In this document: piece after piece, positions 52,028-61,235 of the stretch
Layout of the letters: every line of letters begins with the position of its first letter
Numbering within the stretch: position 1 is the first letter of the stretch
Source of the DNA: Acidobacteriota bacterium
Lineage (GTDB): Bacteria > Acidobacteriota > Terriglobia > Bryobacterales > Bryobacteraceae
Assembly (NCBI GenBank): GCA_017307505.1
Contig: JAFKEE010000052.1
Location: 26,859-90,858 of the forward strand
DNA: 64,000 nt
Direction of reading: 5' to 3'
Made by a program: the position numbers and the translations under genes
The notes under the pieces: model-generated
Database searches by the model: none
What the model was told of the DNA's origin: nothing
Seen by the model: only the letters and a program-made list of their open reading frames with translations

Positions 52028-55024
52028 TTGCTGAAGCGCCTTCAGGCACGACTTAGCCGAGCGATCGATGTGCGGCAAGGAGAATACGCCCGCACCGCAC
52101 TCATGTTCCTGTACCTGATGTGCGTTCTGCTGGCCTATTACATCCTCAAACCATCCTCCCGGGCGCTCTTTCTAACACGATTCAATACAGACCACCTGCC
52201 CTATCTCTACATGGTCATGGCGGTGAGCGGCGGCATCCTCGCCTATTTCTATTCGCGCATCGCCGTGAAATGGTCGCTGAACGCCGCCGTCAATGCCTCC
52301 ATCGTCTTTGTCGTGCTTTGCCTGCTGGAGCTGTGGCAGTTGCTCGATACGGGCCAAAGCTGGGTCTACTACGTCTTCAATGTCTGGGTGAGCCTGTTCA
52401 GTCTCGTGCTTGTCTCGCAGGGCTGGCTGGTGGCCAGCCAGGTTTTCGACGCGCGCGAGGCAAAGCGGGTGTATGGCGTACTTGCCGGGGGCGCCGTCCT
52501 GGGCGCCGCGGTCGGTGGTTCACTCACCGCTCAATTCGCCGCCGCGGTGGGCACTCGAAACCTCCTGATGATCAGCGCGGCCTTCGTCCTCCTGGCCTAT
52601 GTCTTCTACCGTCTCCTGCTGCTGCAGCCCGGCGTCAATCTCGAAAGGGCGCGCGGCGCCACGCGCGAGGAGATCGAGTTCTCCGTCCGGGACATCGGCC
52701 AGGCTGTGCTCCAGCGGCGCCACCTGCAGGTGATCGTGGCAATCCTCACCGTCACCTATATGGTGGATACCCTGGTGGAGTTCCAGTTCAACTCGATGGC
52801 CGTTCGCGGTCGCAGCGGCGACCAGTTGACTGCCTTTCTGGGCGGTTTCTACGGCCTGTACCTGAACCTGGCGACATTCTTCCTGCAGATCTTCCTGACT
52901 TCCTGGATCGTCAACCGCTTCGGCGTGGGCGGCACCCTGCTCGCCATGCCCATCGGCATCGGCTGCGCCTCTGGAGCCATGCTGTTCTCGCCCGGTGTCT
53001 GGGCCGCCGGAGCCGCCCGCCTGATCGAGGCCTCCACTCGTTATTCCCTCAATCGCACCGGCATGGAGTTGCTCTACCTGCCTCTGCCGGACGACCTGAA
53101 GCAGCGCACCAAGGCGTTCGTCGATGTCTTTGTCGATCGCATGGCCCGAGGTCTGGGCGCCCTGGTGATTCTCGCCCTGGGGTTCCTGTTCCAGGACAAC
53201 CTCACCGCGGTCACGGTCACAGTGCTGATCCTCTGCGTGGTCTGGGTCGCCCTGTCGATGTATGCCCGCCGCGAGTACATCGCCACGGTGCGGGGCCGCC
53301 TGGAATCGCGCCGCCTCGACCTCGAGAGCATGCGCATCCCCTATCAGGACGCCGGCCTGCTGCGCCTGCTGGAAGAGACCGCCCGCAAACAGAGCCCGCG
53401 GCAAGCCGTCTACGCGCTCGCCATGCTGGATGAGGTGCCGGACTATCCTCTTGAGCCGCTGGCGCTGCGCATGGTGCACCAGGCGCCGGGTGAAGTCCGC
53501 GCGAAGATCTTCGAGATCGCCGCCCGCCGAGGCTGGCACTCCCTGCTGAGCGAAGCGCGCGCCGAAATTGAACAGCCGGGCAGCGTTGCCCTCAAGCCGG
53601 CTGTCCGCTACGCCTGCAGCGTGAACGGCTGCGAGGACGATTTGCTGGGCCGCATGCTGGAATCCACCGATCCCAAGCTGGTGGAAGCGGCGGTGGAATC
53701 CTCCAACCGTACTCCCTTGACGTGGGCCCGGAGCGCGCTGGAATCCGCTGATCCGGCCCGGCGCCGGCTGGGGGCCCTGGCGCTGCGGGGCTACCCGAAA
53801 TATGCGCTGGAAGAGCTGCCTCGTATGCTCGCCGATAGCGACAGCTCCGTGCGCGGCGCCGCCGCGGATGCGCTGGTTGCGCTGGGAGAAGCCGTGGCTC
53901 CGGTGTTGGCTCCCATCATCGCGGACGAATCGGCCCTCTCCCGCCTGCGCCTGCGTGCCTTGCGCGTCCTGACGCGGACCCAGACCCAGGCTGCCCTCGA
54001 TGCCATGCTCGGCCTGCTCAGCGTCGACGATCTGGTGGTGCGCGGCGGTGTCGTCCGCGCGCTGACAACCCTGCGCGACCGCTCGCCGCAGTTGAGATTC
54101 GGCGGGCAGCCGGTGGAAGAACAGATCCAGCAGGAAGCGCGCAGCTACTACGCGATGCATGCTTCCCTGGGCGCGCTGCGGCAAAGCGGGATCCAGTCCC
54201 CGGCGCTGGCGCTGCTGATGCGCACCCTGGAAGAGCGCATGAGCCGTACCGTGGAGCGCCTGTTCCGCCTTTTGGGCCTGCGTTATCCCCCGAAGGATAT
54301 CGATGCCGCATTCCGCGCTTATCAGCGCAACAAGCAGGAAGAACTGTCGAACGCGATCGATTTCCTCGACAACATCCTGGATCACGAGTTGAAGCGTCTG
54401 GTGTTGCCGCTGCTCGACGAGGACGGCGCTGACGACCAGGCCCTGCTGCTGTTCGGCATCGACAGGTCTACCACCGGAGATGCCTTGGGGCGGATGATAG
54501 ATGAAGGGGATCCGTGGCTGATGGGCTGCGCCCTGGCGGCGGCCCGCGATCTGGGTCTGAACTCGGGTGTCTTGGGGAGGCCGGAAACGATGCGCCAATT
54601 GAACATCGTCGAGCGTGTGATCGCACTGGAGGGCGTGGATCTGATGAAGGGTCTGACGCCGGATCAGTTATCCCGCGTCGCCGCCATCGCCACGCAGGAG
54701 CACGCCCAGCCGGGGCGCGACATCCTCACCCCGCAAAGTCCGCTCGATGCGATGTACATCATCCTGGACGGCAGAGTTGCCCTGTTGCAGGACGGCGAAC
54801 AGCTGGAAGTCGTTCATCAGAATGAAGTGCTGGGCAGTTGGGCGCTTTTGGACAATTCGCCGTTACCTGTGACGGCGAGGGCACTGGAAGACACGGTTCT
54901 GCTGAGGATTTCGCGCGACGATTTCTTTGATCTGCTGTCGGACAACATGGAGATCGCGTCGGCGATCCTGTCGACGCTGGTCAAACGGTTCCGCGCGCTG
55001 CTCAGCGGGGAGGTGAAACAGTGA
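52028..55024 (+). CDS. Nucleotide-transporter-like (Npt/AAA type) protein fused to HEAT repeats and a CNB-like domain
   Basis: 998 residues from a TTG with a weak GAGG site. About 12 membrane helices (residues 20-420) match the Npt1/Npt2-type ADP/ATP-translocase-like transporters (TALMFLYLMCVLLAYYILKPSSRALFL; NVWVSLFSLVLVSQGWLVAS). A long all-helical region follows (about 430-820: RLEDLE-like pairs, RLGALALRGYPKYALEELPRMLADSDSSVRGAAADALVALGEAV) that reads as HEAT repeats. The last about 130 residues have the CNB beta-roll (LTPQSPLDAMYIILDGRVALLQDGE, EVLGSWALLDNSPLPVTARA). The canonical phosphate-binding Glu and Arg are missing. TGA overlaps the next start (TGATG). Confidence 0.87.
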   Translation: MLKRLQARLSRAIDVRQGEYARTALMFLYLMCVLLAYYILKPSSRALFLTRFNTDHLPYLYMVMAVSGGILAYFYSRIAVKWSLNAAVNASIVFVVLCLLELWQLLDTGQSWVYYVFNVWVSLFSLVLVSQGWLVASQVFDAREAKRVYGVLAGGAVLGAAVGGSLTAQFAAAVGTRNLLMISAAFVLLAYVFYRLLLLQPGVNLERARGATREEIEFSVRDIGQAVLQRRHLQVIVAILTVTYMVDTLVEFQFNSMAVRGRSGDQLTAFLGGFYGLYLNLATFFLQIFLTSWIVNRFGVGGTLLAMPIGIGCASGAMLFSPGVWAAGAARLIEASTRYSLNRTGMELLYLPLPDDLKQRTKAFVDVFVDRMARGLGALVILALGFLFQDNLTAVTVTVLILCVVWVALSMYARREYIATVRGRLESRRLDLESMRIPYQDAGLLRLLEETARKQSPRQAVYALAMLDEVPDYPLEPLALRMVHQAPGEVRAKIFEIAARRGWHSLLSEARAEIEQPGSVALKPAVRYACSVNGCEDDLLGRMLESTDPKLVEAAVESSNRTPLTWARSALESADPARRRLGALALRGYPKYALEELPRMLADSDSSVRGAAADALVALGEAVAPVLAPIIADESALSRLRLRALRVLTRTQTQAALDAMLGLLSVDDLVVRGGVVRALTTLRDRSPQLRFGGQPVEEQIQQEARSYYAMHASLGALRQSGIQSPALALLMRTLEERMSRTVERLFRLLGLRYPPKDIDAAFRAYQRNKQEELSNAIDFLDNILDHELKRLVLPLLDEDGADDQALLLFGIDRSTTGDALGRMIDEGDPWLMGCALAAARDLGLNSGVLGRPETMRQLNIVERVIALEGVDLMKGLTPDQLSRVAAIATQEHAQPGRDILTPQSPLDAMYIILDGRVALLQDGEQLEVVHQNEVLGSWALLDNSPLPVTARALEDTVLLRISRDDFFDLLSDNMEIASAILSTLVKRFRALLSGEVKQ

Positions 55025-55785
55025 TGCAGGAACTTGATGCCACAACCGAGGAACGGGAGCGATTGGCAGCGCTCGGCCAGTTGGTGGCCGGCGTGGTCCA
55101 CGAGATCAACAATCCCATCGGCTCCATCGTTTCGAACAATGAGGTTGTGCTGAAGGCACTCGACAAGCTCAAGGATGCGCTGGTCACGGCGTCCACGGGC
55201 AATCAGCCGCCGCCGAAGAAAGCCATCGACCTGGTGGATACCCTGCGCAGCCTGGCGGCTGTGGACAAGATCGCCTGTGAGCGGATCTCCGCTGTGGTGC
55301 GCAGCCTCAAGACTTTCTCACGCGCAACCGACACGGAAGTCCGGCTCGTCTCCCTCAACGACCTGATGCGCGACACCGCCAAACTGATCGACTGCCAGTA
55401 CAAGCGCTGCCTGCGGCTGGACATGCAGTTGGGTGAGATTCCACAGGTGGAATGCCGGCCCCAGCAGTTGGGCCAGGTCTTTCTCAACCTGCTGCTGAAC
55501 GCGGCGCAGGCTATCGAGGTTTCCGGCAGCATCATTGTCAGGACCCGGCTGGCGGAGGATGGTATGGTGGAGGCGTCCATCACGGACACCGGCAAGGGCA
55601 TCGCCCCCGAGAATCAGCCGCGTATCTTCGAAGCCGGTTTCACCACCAAGCCCATGGGTATAGGGTCCGGGCTGGGGCTGGCGCTTTCGAAGCGCATCGT
55701 GGAAGAAGACCATCACGGCCGCATCTGGTTTGAAAGCGAGCCGGGCAAAGGTACAACGTTTTTCGTCAGGATCCCCGGGAGGTAG
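55024..55785 (+). CDS. Soluble sensorless histidine kinase
   Basis: 253 residues from ATG 55024 (GTG 55021 adds one). No sensor or membrane segment: the protein starts with the dimerisation helix and phospho-acceptor His26 in LVAGVVHEINNPIGSIV. N-box (QVFLNLLLNAAQAIE), G1 (SITDTGKGI), F-box and G2 (GSGLGLALSKRI) are all standard, so it should be an active kinase. Its start overlaps the stop of the transporter-CNB gene. Since it has no input domain, the fused membrane protein is the obvious candidate for signal input. Confidence 0.93.
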   Translation: MQELDATTEERERLAALGQLVAGVVHEINNPIGSIVSNNEVVLKALDKLKDALVTASTGNQPPPKKAIDLVDTLRSLAAVDKIACERISAVVRSLKTFSRATDTEVRLVSLNDLMRDTAKLIDCQYKRCLRLDMQLGEIPQVECRPQQLGQVFLNLLLNAAQAIEVSGSIIVRTRLAEDGMVEASITDTGKGIAPENQPRIFEAGFTTKPMGIGSGLGLALSKRIVEEDHHGRIWFESEPGKGTTFFVRIPGR

Positions 55786-55788
55786 CGT

Positions 55789-56268
55789 TTGGAGAACGGT
55801 CAACAGCCGAAGGTATTGCTGGTAGACGACGAGGACATGGTGCTCACCAGCGTTCGTGCGTTTCTGAGCCTGGAGACCGACTACGACGTCGAAACCTTCA
55901 GCAACCCCGTGCAGGCGTCTGAGCATCTCAAGAGCAATCCGGTCGACGTGGTGGTGAGCGACTACATGATGCCCCACATGAATGGCCTGGAGCTGCTGCG
56001 GGCTGCCAAGGAGCATCAGCCCGAGGCGGGCCGGATTCTCCTCACCGGACACGCGGACAAACAGAGCGCCATTCAGGCGATCAACGAAGTGGGCCTGTAC
56101 CAGTACCTGGAAAAGCCCTGGGACAATGCCCAGTTGCTGTTGGTGATCAACGGCGCCATCGAGCGTGCGCGCCTGCTGCGCAACCTGGAAGAAAAAATCG
56201 CCCAACTCGACTCCGCCAACGGGCAGATCAAGGATGCCCAGCGCCGTCTCATCCGCGCATTTCTGTAG
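55789..56268 (+). CDS. Stand-alone response regulator
   Basis: 159 residues from a TTG three bases after the kinase stop. A CheY-like receiver: acidic pair at DD13-14 (VLLVDDEDM), phospho-acceptor Asp58 in DVVVSDYMMPHMNG, Thr in RILLTGHADK and Lys in YLEKPWD. The last about 40 residues form a helix (AIERARLLRNLEEKIAQLDSAN), with no DNA-binding, GGDEF or HD-GYP output. It likely signals through protein contact. It belongs with the sensorless kinase and the transporter-CNB protein. Confidence 0.93.
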   Translation: MENGQQPKVLLVDDEDMVLTSVRAFLSLETDYDVETFSNPVQASEHLKSNPVDVVVSDYMMPHMNGLELLRAAKEHQPEAGRILLTGHADKQSAIQAINEVGLYQYLEKPWDNAQLLLVINGAIERARLLRNLEEKIAQLDSANGQIKDAQRRLIRAFL

Positions 56269-56340
56269 CGGCCGGCCAGGCGAGCCGCCATACCCTCCCG
56301 CAGGCTGTATTTTTAGTCACGACTTGGGACAATAGGACGC

Positions 56341-56790
56341 ATGAAGTACCTCATATCTCTCCTCATCACAGCTGCGCTCTGCTTCGCTGCTGAATCGAAG
56401 CTGGGCAAACCCCTCACCCTGACCGCCCAGACCGCCATCGCCGACATCAACGCCAATCCGGCCAATTTCCTCGGCAAGACTGTCCAGGTGAAGGGCAAGA
56501 TCTCCGAAGTCTGCCAGTCCATGGGCTGCTGGATGCAGCTGGTGGATCCCGCTACCAAGGCGGCGGTGAAGATTAAGGTCAAGGACGGCGAAATCGTATT
56601 CCCCAAGGACTCGGTCGGTAAGCTGGCGGTCGCTGAGGGGAAACTCACCAGGATCGAAATGACCAAAGAGCAGGCCGTCGCGCAGGCCAAGCACGAGGCG
56701 GAAGAGAACAATAAGAAGTTCGATCCGGCCACGGTGAAAGGGCCCGTGACCATCTATCAGATTCAGGGTACAGGCGCGGTGATCGAGTAG
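56341..56790 (+). CDS. DUF4920-like OB-fold secreted protein
   Basis: 149 residues with a signal peptide (KYLISLLITAALCFA). The mature domain has the DUF4920 pattern: IADINANPANFLGKTVQVKGKISEVCQSMGCWM, with the conserved VCQxMGCWM cysteine pair, and a lysine-rich C-terminal half. Often found in Acidobacteriota and Bacteroidota; function unknown. AGGA lies three bases before the ATG. It is followed six bases later by the phosphatase gene, so the two are probably one unit. Confidence 0.85.
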   Translation: MKYLISLLITAALCFAAESKLGKPLTLTAQTAIADINANPANFLGKTVQVKGKISEVCQSMGCWMQLVDPATKAAVKIKVKDGEIVFPKDSVGKLAVAEGKLTRIEMTKEQAVAQAKHEAEENNKKFDPATVKGPVTIYQIQGTGAVIE

Positions 56791-56796
56791 AGACCG

Positions 56797-58305
56797 ATGA
56801 AAAGAACAATCTTCCTGGCTGCGCTGGGCGCCGCCTCCCTCCTGGGCTGGGCCCAGACACGGCCGGCCGCTGCGCCGGTAAAGAAGCCGAAGCTCGTGGT
56901 GATGATCGTAGTCGACCAGTTCCGGTATGACTACCTCACCAAGTTCGGGTCGCAGTTTACCGGTGGATTCCGGCGCCTGCTCGATCATGGCGCGGTCTTC
57001 ACGAATGCGTATTACGACCACATGCCCACCGTCACGGCCGTGGGGCACTCCATCGTGCTGACCGGCGCGATGCCGGCCTCCAGCGGCATCGTCGGCAACG
57101 AATGGTATGACCGCAGGAACGGCCAGCAGGTGACGAGCGTCTCCGATGAGAACGTCCAGCAGTTGGGGGCTCCCGCCAAGCGCGGCGCTTCCCCTCACCG
57201 CCTGCTCGTTTCCACGGTAGGCGACGAATTGAAAATGAGCGGCAAGGCGGCGTCGAAAGTCGTCAGCCTTTCCATTAAGGATCGCAGCGCCATCATGCCG
57301 GGTGGCCATATGGCCAACGGCGCCTACTGGTTCGACAAGCCCACCGGCAACTTCGTCAGCTCCACCTGGTACTTCCCGGAACTGCCCGCCTGGGTGAAGA
57401 CCTTTAACGAGAAGAAGGCGATCGACCAGTGGAAGGGCAATCTCGGCTACGACAAGATGTCGGAATCGAAGCTCGGCAATGACGTGGTGGAACTCTTCGC
57501 GGAAACGGCCATCGAAGGCGAGAATCTCGGCCGCAATGAAGGCACTGACCTGCTCTCGATGAGCTTCTCGGCCAACGACACGGTGGGCCACGCCAAAGGG
57601 CCCGATTCGCCGGAAGCCAAAGAGATCACGCTTCACACCGACAAGGTTCTCGACAGGTTCTTCACCTTCCTGGATAAGCGCATCGGTCTGTCCAACGTCC
57701 TCGTCGTGCTGAGTGCGGATCACGGCGTCGCGCCCCTGCCGGAACTCATGGCAAGCCGCAAGATGCCCGGCGGCCGGATTCCGGAAAGCACCGTGCTCGA
57801 CGCGGTGACCGCGGCTCTCAATGCGAAGTATGGCGAGTCCAAGTGGGTTCTCGGCAAGAGCGGCCCCAGCCCCTATCTCGATCACAAGCTCATTGCCGAC
57901 AGCAAGCTGGATCTCGAAGAAGTGCAGCAGGTGGCGGCGCAGGCCGTCCGCGATCTTCCGCATATCGCCCGCGTCTTCACACGCGAAGAACTGCGGCGCG
58001 GGCTCTCGCAGAACGACATGGTGGGTCAGAGGGCTCAGAACGGCTTCTTCTACCGGCGGGCCTCTGATCTGGTGATCGTGCCCGAGCCCTACTGGCTATT
58101 TGAGAAGAGCGGCACCTCGCACGGCACTCCCTGGAACTACGATGCCCACGTGCCCGTCATCTTCATGGGCCCTGGAATCAAGTCCGGCAAGTACGCTGGC
58201 CGTGCCTGTGTGAACGACATCGCGCCTACACTCACCAACATGCTCGAAGTGGAAACGCCCAGCGGGTCGGCCGGCCGGGTTCTCACTGAAATGCTGGTCA
58301 GGTAG
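56797..58305 (+). CDS. Secreted PafA-like alkaline phosphatase/phosphodiesterase-superfamily protein
   Basis: 502 residues. Signal peptide (FLAALGAASLLGWA), then the alkaline-phosphatase core seen in PafA: VMIVVDQFRYDYLTKFGSQFTGGFRRLLDHGA and the Thr nucleophile region HMPTVTAVGHSIVLTG, with metal-site DTVGHAKGPDSP and LSADHGVAPLPE and the late GTSHGTPWNYDAHVPVIFMGPG. These are periplasmic, probably phosphomonoesterase or phosphodiesterase enzymes. It starts six bases after the DUF4920 gene; a MFS transporter follows, suggesting phosphate- or nucleoside-scavenging use. Confidence 0.92.
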   Translation: MKRTIFLAALGAASLLGWAQTRPAAAPVKKPKLVVMIVVDQFRYDYLTKFGSQFTGGFRRLLDHGAVFTNAYYDHMPTVTAVGHSIVLTGAMPASSGIVGNEWYDRRNGQQVTSVSDENVQQLGAPAKRGASPHRLLVSTVGDELKMSGKAASKVVSLSIKDRSAIMPGGHMANGAYWFDKPTGNFVSSTWYFPELPAWVKTFNEKKAIDQWKGNLGYDKMSESKLGNDVVELFAETAIEGENLGRNEGTDLLSMSFSANDTVGHAKGPDSPEAKEITLHTDKVLDRFFTFLDKRIGLSNVLVVLSADHGVAPLPELMASRKMPGGRIPESTVLDAVTAALNAKYGESKWVLGKSGPSPYLDHKLIADSKLDLEEVQQVAAQAVRDLPHIARVFTREELRRGLSQNDMVGQRAQNGFFYRRASDLVIVPEPYWLFEKSGTSHGTPWNYDAHVPVIFMGPGIKSGKYAGRACVNDIAPTLTNMLEVETPSGSAGRVLTEMLVR

Positions 58306-58334
58306 ACGGCAAAAGATGATAGCATCTTGAAGCT

Positions 58335-59465
58335 ATGTTACTTATTGCTGACATCCTAGGCATCCTCACCTATGGCATGATCGCCGCCATGCTGGGCACC
58401 ATCCTGCCCGAGTTGTCCAAGAAGTTCGGGTTATCGCCCAAGCAGAACGGCAACATCGGGATGGCCCAGGCGATCGGATTGATGATTGGCTCCTTCTGCG
58501 CCGGGCCCCTGATGGACCTGGAAGGTAAGAAGCTGGGTATGCTGCTCGCGCTGGCTGTGATCACCGTGGCTCTTCTTGGTTTGCGGTCGGCTGGCGGCTA
58601 TGGAGCCGTTGCGGGCCTCATGTTGTTGCTCGGTACCGGTGGCGGCGCGCTGGTGACCGCCGCGTTCGCCGTGGCCGGCGACATCAGTGTGCCGTGGCTG
58701 CAGGGCGCCGCCGTCTTCAACGCAGTCAATCTGTTCTTCGGTCTCGGCGGCCTCATCACTCCGCTCGTGGCGGCCCGCCTCTTTCAGAACAATGCCAACC
58801 GCCTGCTGATCTTCGCTGCTTCCATCGCCATCATCGCCCTCGCCGTGAATGGCATGACCTCGATGAGCCCGCCCAGCGGCAAGGTCGCATTCCAGGCCGA
58901 TCAGGTCTCCATCCTCATCAGCAGCCCCGTCCTCCTGCTGCTGTCCCTGGCCCTCTTCCTGTACGTCGCCTGCGAGGTCGGCGTGTGGAACTGGCTGGCC
59001 CGCCACCTCATCGCCCAGGGCGTGCCGGAGTCCAAGGCGCTCACCATCCTCTCTCTCGGCTTTGCCCTCGGCCTGCTGCTGGGCCGCATCGCCGTCGTCC
59101 CCGTTCTGGCCAGCGTGACTCCGAAGATGGTTCTCTTCGGAGCCGGCATCGCCATGGCGATCACCACTTACCTGATGCTCCAGACCGGCAATCCGAGAAC
59201 TGCCTGGATCTTCGTATTCCTCGGCGGTCTCGCCATGGCTCCTGTGTTCCCCACGGCGCTGGGCCTGGTAGGCGGCGCCTTTAAGGCGCAGGGTCTGGAT
59301 TCCACCGCCACCGGCCTCGCTTCCACCGCGGGCTGGCTGGGTTTGGTCGTCAGCTCGCCCGTCATCGGCGGCATGGCTGGCGACGACCCGACGAAGCTGA
59401 AGAAGGCCCTACTGCTGCTGCCAATTGCTTCCGCGGTGATGGCGGTTGTCATTCTCGCCTTATAG
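58335..59465 (+). CDS. MFS transporter (FucP/sugar-proton symporter-like)
   Basis: 376 residues, 12 membrane helices, starting LLIADILGILTYGMIAAMLGTILPELSKKFGLSPKQNGNIGMAQAIGLMIGS, with the MFS MDLEGKK loop between helices 2 and 3 and a second-half SLGFALGLLLGRIAVVPVL. The FucP/glucose-galactose branch has this pattern of Gly-rich helices. Substrate unknown. A small hairpin (AAGATG/CATCTT at 58313-58328) precedes the ATG and there is no evident ribosome site. It follows the phosphatase by 29 bases. Confidence 0.87.
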   Translation: MLLIADILGILTYGMIAAMLGTILPELSKKFGLSPKQNGNIGMAQAIGLMIGSFCAGPLMDLEGKKLGMLLALAVITVALLGLRSAGGYGAVAGLMLLLGTGGGALVTAAFAVAGDISVPWLQGAAVFNAVNLFFGLGGLITPLVAARLFQNNANRLLIFAASIAIIALAVNGMTSMSPPSGKVAFQADQVSILISSPVLLLLSLALFLYVACEVGVWNWLARHLIAQGVPESKALTILSLGFALGLLLGRIAVVPVLASVTPKMVLFGAGIAMAITTYLMLQTGNPRTAWIFVFLGGLAMAPVFPTALGLVGGAFKAQGLDSTATGLASTAGWLGLVVSSPVIGGMAGDDPTKLKKALLLLPIASAVMAVVILAL

Positions 59466-59486
59466 GCTACGCGGCAGGAGTACCGT

Positions 59487-61232
59487 ATGAAAAGTGGAGC
59501 GCGTCCTGGTTCGCTGGTGAACTGGAACGCGCTCCGCGTCGTTGTGCCCTACCTGCTGGTTGCGGGCCTGTGGATCCTCACCTCCGATGAAGCCGCCGCC
59601 TATTTCTTTCCCCGCCGGGATCTGCTGCTCCGCATCAGTGTCTACAAAGGCCTCTTCTTTGTCCTCGTCACCAGTCTGCTGCTCTATGTTCTGCTGAGGC
59701 GCGTCTTCGCCCGCATGGAGAAATCCCGGCAGGCCCTGGAAAAGTCAGAGCGCCTGTTCGCCGCCTTCATGGATCACCTCCCCGTGGGCGTCTTTCTCAA
59801 AGGCGGAGATGGCGTTTACATCTTCGGCAACGAATTCTGGAAACGGAACTTCTGCCCGGATCGAAGCCTCGATGGCGTCCGTGCGTCCGACCTCTTCCCC
59901 GCCGAGACCGTCGCGGCCTTCCATCGCGACGATAAAGCCACGCTGGAAGATGGCCGCGTCCGGGAGCGCAACTTCGTCATCACCCTCAACGGCAAGCCTA
60001 CCGAATGGATGGTCAAGAAATTCCTGGTCACGCTCGAGGATGACAAGACGCGGCTGGTCGGCGGCGTGGCTATGGAGATCACCGAACGGCGCCGGCTGGA
60101 GGAACAACTTCGCCAGGCCGCCAAAATGGAAGCCGTCGGCCAGCTCGCCGGCGGCGTGGCCCACGACTTCAACAATCTCCTCACCGTCATCAACGGCTAC
60201 GCCGAACTCCTCGCTATGCGCCAGTCCGATTCGGCCGTCGCGGCCGATGAGATCCGCAAAGCCGGAGAACGCGCTGCTGCCCTCACCCGCCAGTTGCTCG
60301 CGTTCAGCCGCCGCCAGATTCTCAAGCCGGAGGTCGTCCACCTCAACTCCATCATCAGCGGCCTGGAATCCATGCTCCGCCGGCTCATCGGAGCTCACAT
60401 TACACTCACGGTCCATCTGGACCCCGCGCTCAAGCCCGTCATCGCCGATCCCAGCCAGGTGGAGCAGGTGATCATCAACATGACCGTGAATGCGCGCGAT
60501 GCCATGCCCGACGGCGGCCGGGTGATGCTGGCCACCGACCATGTCGTGGTCTCCAGCCAGGAGGACCGTGAGCGGCTTGGCCTCCAGGATGGCGAATACG
60601 TCCGGTTCACCATCTCCGATACCGGCGAAGGCATGGACGAGGAGACCCAGCGCCGCGTGTTTGAGCCCTTCTTCACTACGAAGGAGGTGGGCCGTGGCAC
60701 CGGCCTCGGGCTGTCCATGGTGTACGGCATCGTCAAACAGAGCCAGGGTACAGTGCATGTGGAAAGCCAGCCCGGGGAAGGAGCCACCTTCCGGGTCTAC
60801 CTGCCCGCGGCCAGTGCGTCGCCGCAGCCCGCACCGCAGGGCGAGAACCAGTCGTGCTACGGATCGGAAACCCTGCTGCTCATTGAAGATGACGAAAGTG
60901 TGCGCGACCTGCTGGCCGGCATGCTACGGCAGCGCGGTTACCGGGTGCTGCAGGCCCGCGACTGCGATGACGCTTTGCAGGCCCTGGCCGCATCGCCCGG
61001 TACCGTCGACCTGGTCATCAGCGACGTCATTATGCCCGGCATCAACGGCCCGGAAGCGGCCCGCCGCCTGCGTGCCATCGAACCGGGCCTGCGCGTCATG
61101 TTCGTGACAGGCTACTCCTCGGAAGATCTGGAGATGCGCGGCCTGCAGGACCAGACCAGCGTCACCCTGGAAAAGCCCTTCGATCTCGACACCCTGTCCC
61201 GCGCCGTCCGCCAGAGCCTGGCGCGGACCTGA
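59487..61232 (+). CDS. Hybrid PAS histidine kinase with receiver domain
   Basis: 581 residues from ATG 59487 (AGGAG seven bases upstream). Two membrane helices ([31 protein letters not shown]), a PAS domain (about 85-205: [28 protein letters not shown]), HisKA with His226 in [21 protein letters not shown], a complete ATPase domain ([35 protein letters not shown]) and a C-terminal receiver with Asp513 in [13 protein letters not shown] hybrid sensor kinase that can pass phosphate to its own receiver. It ends three bases from the convergent receptor gene. Confidence 0.95.
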   Translation: MKSGARPGSLVNWNALRVVVPYLLVAGLWILTSDEAAAYFFPRRDLLLRISVYKGLFFVLVTSLLLYVLLRRVFARMEKSRQALEKSERLFAAFMDHLPVGVFLKGGDGVYIFGNEFWKRNFCPDRSLDGVRASDLFPAETVAAFHRDDKATLEDGRVRERNFVITLNGKPTEWMVKKFLVTLEDDKTRLVGGVAMEITERRRLEEQLRQAAKMEAVGQLAGGVAHDFNNLLTVINGYAELLAMRQSDSAVAADEIRKAGERAAALTRQLLAFSRRQILKPEVVHLNSIISGLESMLRRLIGAHITLTVHLDPALKPVIADPSQVEQVIINMTVNARDAMPDGGRVMLATDHVVVSSQEDRERLGLQDGEYVRFTISDTGEGMDEETQRRVFEPFFTTKEVGRGTGLGLSMVYGIVKQSQGTVHVESQPGEGATFRVYLPAASASPQPAPQGENQSCYGSETLLLIEDDESVRDLLAGMLRQRGYRVLQARDCDDALQALAASPGTVDLVISDVIMPGINGPEAARRLRAIEPGLRVMFVTGYSSEDLEMRGLQDQTSVTLEKPFDLDTLSRAVRQSLART

Positions 61233-61235
61233 TTC

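Noticed and set aside
52520..54598. A 692-codon minus-strand frame across the transporter-HEAT-CNB gene
   Set aside because: Low-complexity, His/Gln/Arg-rich antisense translation with no recognisable fold; the plus-strand gene is well supported.
56317..57963. A 548-codon minus-strand frame across the DUF4920 and phosphatase genes
   Set aside because: It spans two real genes on the other strand and has no motifs of its own.
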